From Faecenecus sp036648855 (GTDB lineage Bacteria; Bacillota_I; Bacilli_A; RF39; UBA660): a DNA stretch of 10,101 nt. The stretch spans positions 1-10,101 of the forward strand of contig JAVWCU010000038.1 of assembly GCA_036648855.1 (NCBI GenBank). The letters are read 5' to 3'. Position numbers and translations under genes: made by a program. The notes under the pieces were generated by a model. It did no database searches, was not told the DNA's origin, and was given only the letters and a program-made list of their open reading frames with translations. Below, in pieces: positions 6,934-10,101 of the stretch. Numbering within the stretch: the first letter of the stretch is position 1; each line of letters starts with the position of its first letter.

Positions 6934-6962
6934 TTTATTTTTTAATAAAAATATGCTATAAT
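6934..6962 (+). promoter_or_regulatory. Promoter of the large membrane-protein gene
   Basis: TTTATT (6934-6939), a 17-base spacer and TATAAT (6957-6962), with TGC in front giving an extended -10. Transcription should begin near 6969, only about 15 bases before the ATG at 6984 and just ahead of the AGGAGGA ribosome binding site. The same position excludes an in-frame ATG at 6963, which overlaps the -10 region. Confidence 0.65.
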
Positions 6963-6983
6963 ATGGAACATATAGGAGGAAAT

Positions 6984-8570
6984 ATGTCAAAAAATAAAAC
7001 TGTTATTATTAGTACCATCAGTACACTAGTTATAGGGGTAATATTATATTATTTTATACTACCACCTATTAATTTAAGTAGCCCTGGATTTTGGTCATTC
7101 CTAATTACCTTGGTTGTAATATTTAGTATCAGTTCATTTGTTTTATCGATTGATACTCGTGGTAGACTTACAAAGCTACCTAAAATACCAATGTATTGTT
7201 TTGGTGGGGTAATTTGTTTAATTGCCATTATTGTCTTAATGAATTTTATTTTATCACCACTTTTTCAAGCATCTAGTTATGCTAAAAGAATAGATATTAA
7301 TGAAACTGCAAAATTTAGTGAAGATATAGCGCAAGTTAATTTTCAGGCACTACCTTTACTAGATAAAGATTCTAGTCAAAAGCTAGGAGATAGGGTAATG
7401 GGACAAATGCCAGAACTTGTATCTCAATTTGCTGTATCTAATTTATACACGCAAATAAACTATAATGATAAGATAATACGGGTTACACCTTTAGAATATG
7501 AAGATTGGATTAAGTATTTTTCTAACCGCAAAGAAGGAGTTAAGGGATATATTAGTGTTGACTCTGTAACCGGAGAATCTACCTTAACTAAATTAGAAAA
7601 AGGCATGAAGTATTTACCATCTGCCATGTTTGGGGAAGATTTATATCGTCATCTTCGGCTTAAATATCCATTTGATGTTTTTGAAGAAGAGAATTTTGAA
7701 ATAGATAATGAAGGTAATCCTTATTGGGTTGTTCCAATTATGAAGTATACAGGAGTAGGCTTAAAAAGAGATGTATCAGGAGTTGTAACTGTTAATCCAA
7801 TTAATGGTGCAACAAAGAAATATAGTGTTAAAGATGTACCTACTTGGATAGATCATGTATATAATGCTGATGTAATAATTGAACAAGTTGATAATTGGGG
7901 TCAATATAGAGGAGGCTTTCTTAACTCTCTATTTGGTCAAAAAAATGTAGTACACACAACTACTGGATATAATTATACTACTATGAATGATGATGTTTAC
8001 TTATATACAGGTGTTACTTCTGCTGTAGCGGATGAAGCTAATCTAGGATTTATAATGAGTAATATGAGAACAAAAGAAACTAAGTTTTATTCTGTTCCAG
8101 GTGCTCAAGAAGCATCGGCTATGGCTAGTGCAGAAGGCCAAGTTCAACAAATGAAATATAGGTCAACATTTCCTCTCCTTATTAATTTGAATGATAAACC
8201 TACATATTTGGTATCACTTAAGGATAATGCTGGCTTAGTAAAAATGTACGGATTTGTAGATGTCGCTGATTACCAGAAGGTAGTAGTAACTGATGCTGCC
8301 AAAGGCATTGAAGAAGCAGCTAAAAATTATTTAGGTGGGGCTATTTCTTCAGATGATATCTTGCTAGAAAAAGTTATTCAAGTAGCTAATATTGACGATG
8401 CTATCATCGATGGTAATAGTTACTATTATATTACTGATACTGCTGGCAAAAGATATAGCGTTTCATTAAAGACAAATAAGGATTTACTACCATTTGTGTC
8501 AGATGGAGATAAACTAACTATTAGTTATCATAAAGAGCAACCTGTTACTTTAATAGTTACAATTAAGTAA
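6984..8570 (+). CDS. Conserved membrane protein with large extracytoplasmic PepSY-like region
   Basis: A 528-residue protein with three N-terminal membrane helices (about 6-27, 36-57, 69-91) and roughly 435 residues predicted outside. Two stretches, YISVDSVTGEST (189-200) and VVTVNPINGATKKY (267-280), look like the strand-turn element of PepSY domains. Residues ~435-528 have a beta-rich, OB-like character. The block SAEGQVQQMKYRSTFPLL with KPTYLVSLKD reminds me of a conserved Firmicute protein family of unknown function, but I cannot name it. The ATG at 6984 follows AGGAGGA at 6974-6980. The seven-residue longer version from 6963 is ruled out by the promoter. It is monocistronic, with its own terminator. 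A role at the cell envelope is the most that can be inferred. Confidence 0.75.
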   Translation: MSKNKTVIISTISTLVIGVILYYFILPPINLSSPGFWSFLITLVVIFSISSFVLSIDTRGRLTKLPKIPMYCFGGVICLIAIIVLMNFILSPLFQASSYAKRIDINETAKFSEDIAQVNFQALPLLDKDSSQKLGDRVMGQMPELVSQFAVSNLYTQINYNDKIIRVTPLEYEDWIKYFSNRKEGVKGYISVDSVTGESTLTKLEKGMKYLPSAMFGEDLYRHLRLKYPFDVFEEENFEIDNEGNPYWVVPIMKYTGVGLKRDVSGVVTVNPINGATKKYSVKDVPTWIDHVYNADVIIEQVDNWGQYRGGFLNSLFGQKNVVHTTTGYNYTTMNDDVYLYTGVTSAVADEANLGFIMSNMRTKETKFYSVPGAQEASAMASAEGQVQQMKYRSTFPLLINLNDKPTYLVSLKDNAGLVKMYGFVDVADYQKVVVTDAAKGIEEAAKNYLGGAISSDDILLEKVIQVANIDDAIIDGNSYYYITDTAGKRYSVSLKTNKDLLPFVSDGDKLTISYHKEQPVTLIVTIK

Positions 8571-8594
8571 AGCTAAATACTTTGCTTTTTTTTT
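8565..8594 (+). terminator. Rho-independent terminator overlapping the stop codon
   Basis: AAGTAAAG (8565-8572) pairs with CTTTGCTT (8580-8587), with one T.G pair, around a seven-base loop. An unbroken T-run follows to 8594. The TAA stop of the membrane-protein gene (8568-8570) sits inside the left arm. Confidence 0.75.
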
Positions 8595-8608
8595 GCTTAG
8601 AATAAAAT

Positions 8609-8637
8609 TTGTCAAATAAATAAAAAGAAGTTATAAT
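8609..8637 (+). promoter_or_regulatory. SigA-type promoter of ntdP
   Basis: TTGTCA (8609-8614), a 17-base spacer and TATAAT (8632-8637): five of six and six of six consensus positions. The leader would be about 17-20 nt and contain AGAGG before the ATG at 8661. This promoter has a good -35 and no TG extension, unlike most others here. Confidence 0.75.
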
Positions 8638-8660
8638 AAATATAGAGAAGAGGTAACAAA

Positions 8661-9203
8661 ATGGAACAAATAAAGATAGGTGATCAATATGTAATTCACT
8701 GCTATAAACATGATGGGAACATTCACCGCTTTTGGGATGAAGCAAGATTATTAGAAATAAATGATGACTACCTAGTTTTTGGTAATGATCATACTAAAGT
8801 TATTGAGGCAGATGGTAGAACATGGAAGACCAAAGAACCTGCTATTATGTATTTTTTTAAGAATAACTGGTTTAATGTAATTGGTCAGTACAAGAAAAAT
8901 GGTATTTACTATTATTGTAATATTGCATCCCCCTATATATTAGAGGGGAAAACAATTAAGTATATTGATTATGATTTAGACTTGAGAGTTTTTCCAGATG
9001 GTTCATTTAAAATACTTGATAGAGGGGAATACAATTATCATAAAGTCAAAATGAGTTATTCGGAAGATATAGATAAGGTTATAAAATCAGAGTTAACAGT
9101 TTTAATTGAACTAGCGAAAGCTAAGGAAGGACCATTTAGGCCAGGAAGAGTAGAATCCTATTATAATGTATACAAAGATTTAAAGGAAAAAGTTACTAAT
9201 TAA
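8661..9203 (+). CDS. ntdP: Nucleoside tri-/diphosphate phosphatase (DUF402, NtdP family)
   Basis: A 180-residue cytosolic enzyme that should hydrolyse nucleoside tri- and diphosphates in a metal-dependent way. It matches the staphylococcal NtdP type closely by recalled pattern: YKHDG (15-19), IHR (21-23), GNDHT (41-45), DGRTW (51-55), EPA (59-61), WFNVI (70-74), GIYYYCNIASP (81-91) and KYIDYDLD (100-107). These include the conserved basic residues and the acidic metal-ligand cluster of DUF402. The length is the family norm. The ATG at 8661 has GAAGAGG upstream. It has a near-consensus promoter and a terminator, and so is a single-gene unit. It lies just upstream of an rRNA operon. A housekeeping role in nucleotide pool control is likely. 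Confidence 0.92.
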   Translation: MEQIKIGDQYVIHCYKHDGNIHRFWDEARLLEINDDYLVFGNDHTKVIEADGRTWKTKEPAIMYFFKNNWFNVIGQYKKNGIYYYCNIASPYILEGKTIKYIDYDLDLRVFPDGSFKILDRGEYNYHKVKMSYSEDIDKVIKSELTVLIELAKAKEGPFRPGRVESYYNVYKDLKEKVTN

Positions 9204-9216
9204 TTGGTAACTTTTT
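9187..9216 (+). terminator. Rho-independent terminator of ntdP
   Basis: AAAAAGTTAC (9187-9196) pairs perfectly with GTAACTTTTT (9207-9216). The loop can close further through AA/TT pairs to a TTAA tetraloop. The ntdP stop codon (9201-9203) lies in the loop. The U-tract is part of the right arm, so on the plus strand termination relies on T 9212-9216. Confidence 0.7.
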
Positions 9217-9362
9217 AATAAACAAAAAATTGCATTTATTATATATATAGAAAGAAGCAATATTTGCAGGAACTATTAATCAATAAAAAGGGTCATTATT
9301 AGTCTGTTTTTGCATATAATAATGGAGTAGTAGCAAAAAAAGAAAAAAAGTTAGAAAAAAGG
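9217..9362 (+). other. Non-coding AT-rich region upstream of the rRNA promoters
   Basis: No plausible gene. It contains a lone TATAAT at 9315-9320 with no acceptable -35 (GTCATT at the 17-bp position). From 9337 to 9360 there is a purine tract with A-runs directly abutting the first rRNA -35 box, placed as an UP element would be. Confidence 0.5.
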
Positions 9363-9391
9363 TTGACATTGAAAACTCTAAATGGTACATT
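9363..9391 (+). promoter_or_regulatory. rRNA promoter P1
   Basis: Perfect -35 TTGACA (9363-9368), a 17-base spacer and TACATT (9386-9391) with TGG extending the -10. An A-rich tract lies immediately upstream. GCACC begins seven bases after the -10, giving a likely G start at 9398. Confidence 0.8.
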
Positions 9392-9469
9392 AATGAGGCA
9401 CCTGAAAAAAGGGTTTCATAGTCTAATTAAATAACATAATAAATTTGTTGAAAAAACTAGAAAAAACAA

Positions 9470-9498
9470 TTGACAACTGATTTAGTAAATGTTATATT
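9470..9498 (+). promoter_or_regulatory. rRNA promoter P2
   Basis: Perfect -35 TTGACA (9470-9475), a 17-base spacer and TATATT (9493-9498) with TGT extending the -10. A-runs precede it (9451-9467). GCAAC begins seven bases downstream of the -10, so initiation is likely at G9505. Confidence 0.85.
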
Positions 9499-9570
9499 AG
9501 ATGAGCAACTCAAGAAAAAGGTTGTAAAAAAGATATCAAATAAATAATTAAAAAAACTTTGAAAAATAGG

Positions 9571-9599
9571 TTGACTTTGATTAGCAAGTTTGATATATT
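9571..9599 (+). promoter_or_regulatory. rRNA promoter P3
   Basis: TTGACT (9571-9576), a 17-base spacer and TATATT (9594-9599) with TGA extending the -10, preceded by A-runs (9549-9567). GCACC begins seven bases after the -10, so initiation is likely at G9606, about 100 nt before the mature 16S. Confidence 0.85.
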
Positions 9600-9632
9600 A
9601 GTAACGCACCGCAGGAATTACTTGATAATATA

Positions 9633-9647
9633 TGATCTTTGAAAACT
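9633..9647 (+). promoter_or_regulatory. boxA-like antitermination element in the rRNA leader
   Basis: TGATCTTTGAAAACT matches the form of the boxA-type element found in Firmicute rRNA leaders and 16S-23S spacers. It lies in the transcribed leader between P3 and 16S, about 63 bases before the mature end. Nus-factor antitermination of rRNA transcription is the expected role. Confidence 0.6.
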
Positions 9648-9709
9648 GAGCAAAACGTCAATTTTGAGTAGCTAGGAAATTAGTAAATCAAACAAAACAA
9701 AATTATAAA

Positions 9710-10101
<392 letters not shown>

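Larger units (their letters stand above)
9363..9610 (+). repeat. Three diverged tandem copies of an rRNA promoter unit
   Basis: The three promoters are 107 and 101 bases apart. They share the same parts in the same register: A-rich tract, TTGAC(A/T), 17-bp spacer, TG-extended TA(C/T)ATT, then GCA(C/A)C exactly seven bases on. A GAAAAA(A)GGTT-like string also recurs (near 9355, 9404 and 9515; a looser GAAAAATAGGTT near 9561). Confidence 0.6.

Noticed and set aside
6904..6943. Possible terminator after the ABC transporter (AAAAAATAA pairing with TTATTTTTT)
   Set aside because: The stem is only A/T pairs with a 22-nt loop and no following U-tract, and it overlaps the next promoter. Readthrough into the next gene cannot be excluded.
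8563..8745. Minus-strand 60-codon frame across the ntdP start
   Set aside because: It covers the terminator, promoter and N-terminus of ntdP and has no ribosome binding site.

Overview
The window comes from a low-GC, Gram-positive-type (Firmicutes or related lineage) bacterium, probably an anaerobe. The evidence is the very AT-rich sequence, strong GGAGG-type ribosome binding sites, a rubredoxin/ferredoxin operon, an NtdP (DUF402) nucleotide phosphatase close to the staphylococcal type, and a 16S rRNA 5' end with the bacterial AGAGTTTGATCCTGGCTCAG start. All genes read through with the standard code; no gene here stops at UGA. I could not place the genus from the partial 16S.

Layout. Positions 1-51 may be the tail of an upstream plus-strand gene. 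Positions 198-1369 hold a minus-strand two-gene operon: a rubredoxin/rubrerythrin-like protein translationally coupled to a 2[4Fe-4S] ferredoxin with a helical tail. It has its own extended -10 promoter and a terminator at 131-160. Reading the other way, 1623-3058 is an ECF sigma factor followed by a one-TM protein with an acidic coiled-coil exterior, closed by a terminator at 3084-3112. The pair looks like a sigma/membrane-regulator module, possibly autoregulated.

Positions 3216-4376 carry three small orphan genes: a membrane-anchored protein resembling small prophage proteins, an unrecognised soluble helical protein, and a convergent three-TM protein. Positions 4575-6893 encode a MacB-type ABC ATPase-permease fusion, and 6984-8570 a conserved three-TM protein with a very large extracytoplasmic part. 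Each of these two has its own promoter. Positions 8661-9203 encode NtdP.

The last 900 bases are the start of an rRNA operon. An intergenic region holds three tandem strong promoters, spaced about 100 bp apart and apparently derived from one duplicated unit. A boxA-like leader element and the first ~390 nt of 16S rRNA follow.

Most genes sit behind their own promoter, and TGN-extended -10 elements recur throughout. The strongest candidates for something less described are the ECF sigma module with its SHOCT-like extracytoplasmic repeats, the rubrerythrin-like protein that seems to have lost its di-iron ligands, and the triplicated rRNA promoter unit. I found no CRISPR array, tRNA, insertion sequence or defence system.
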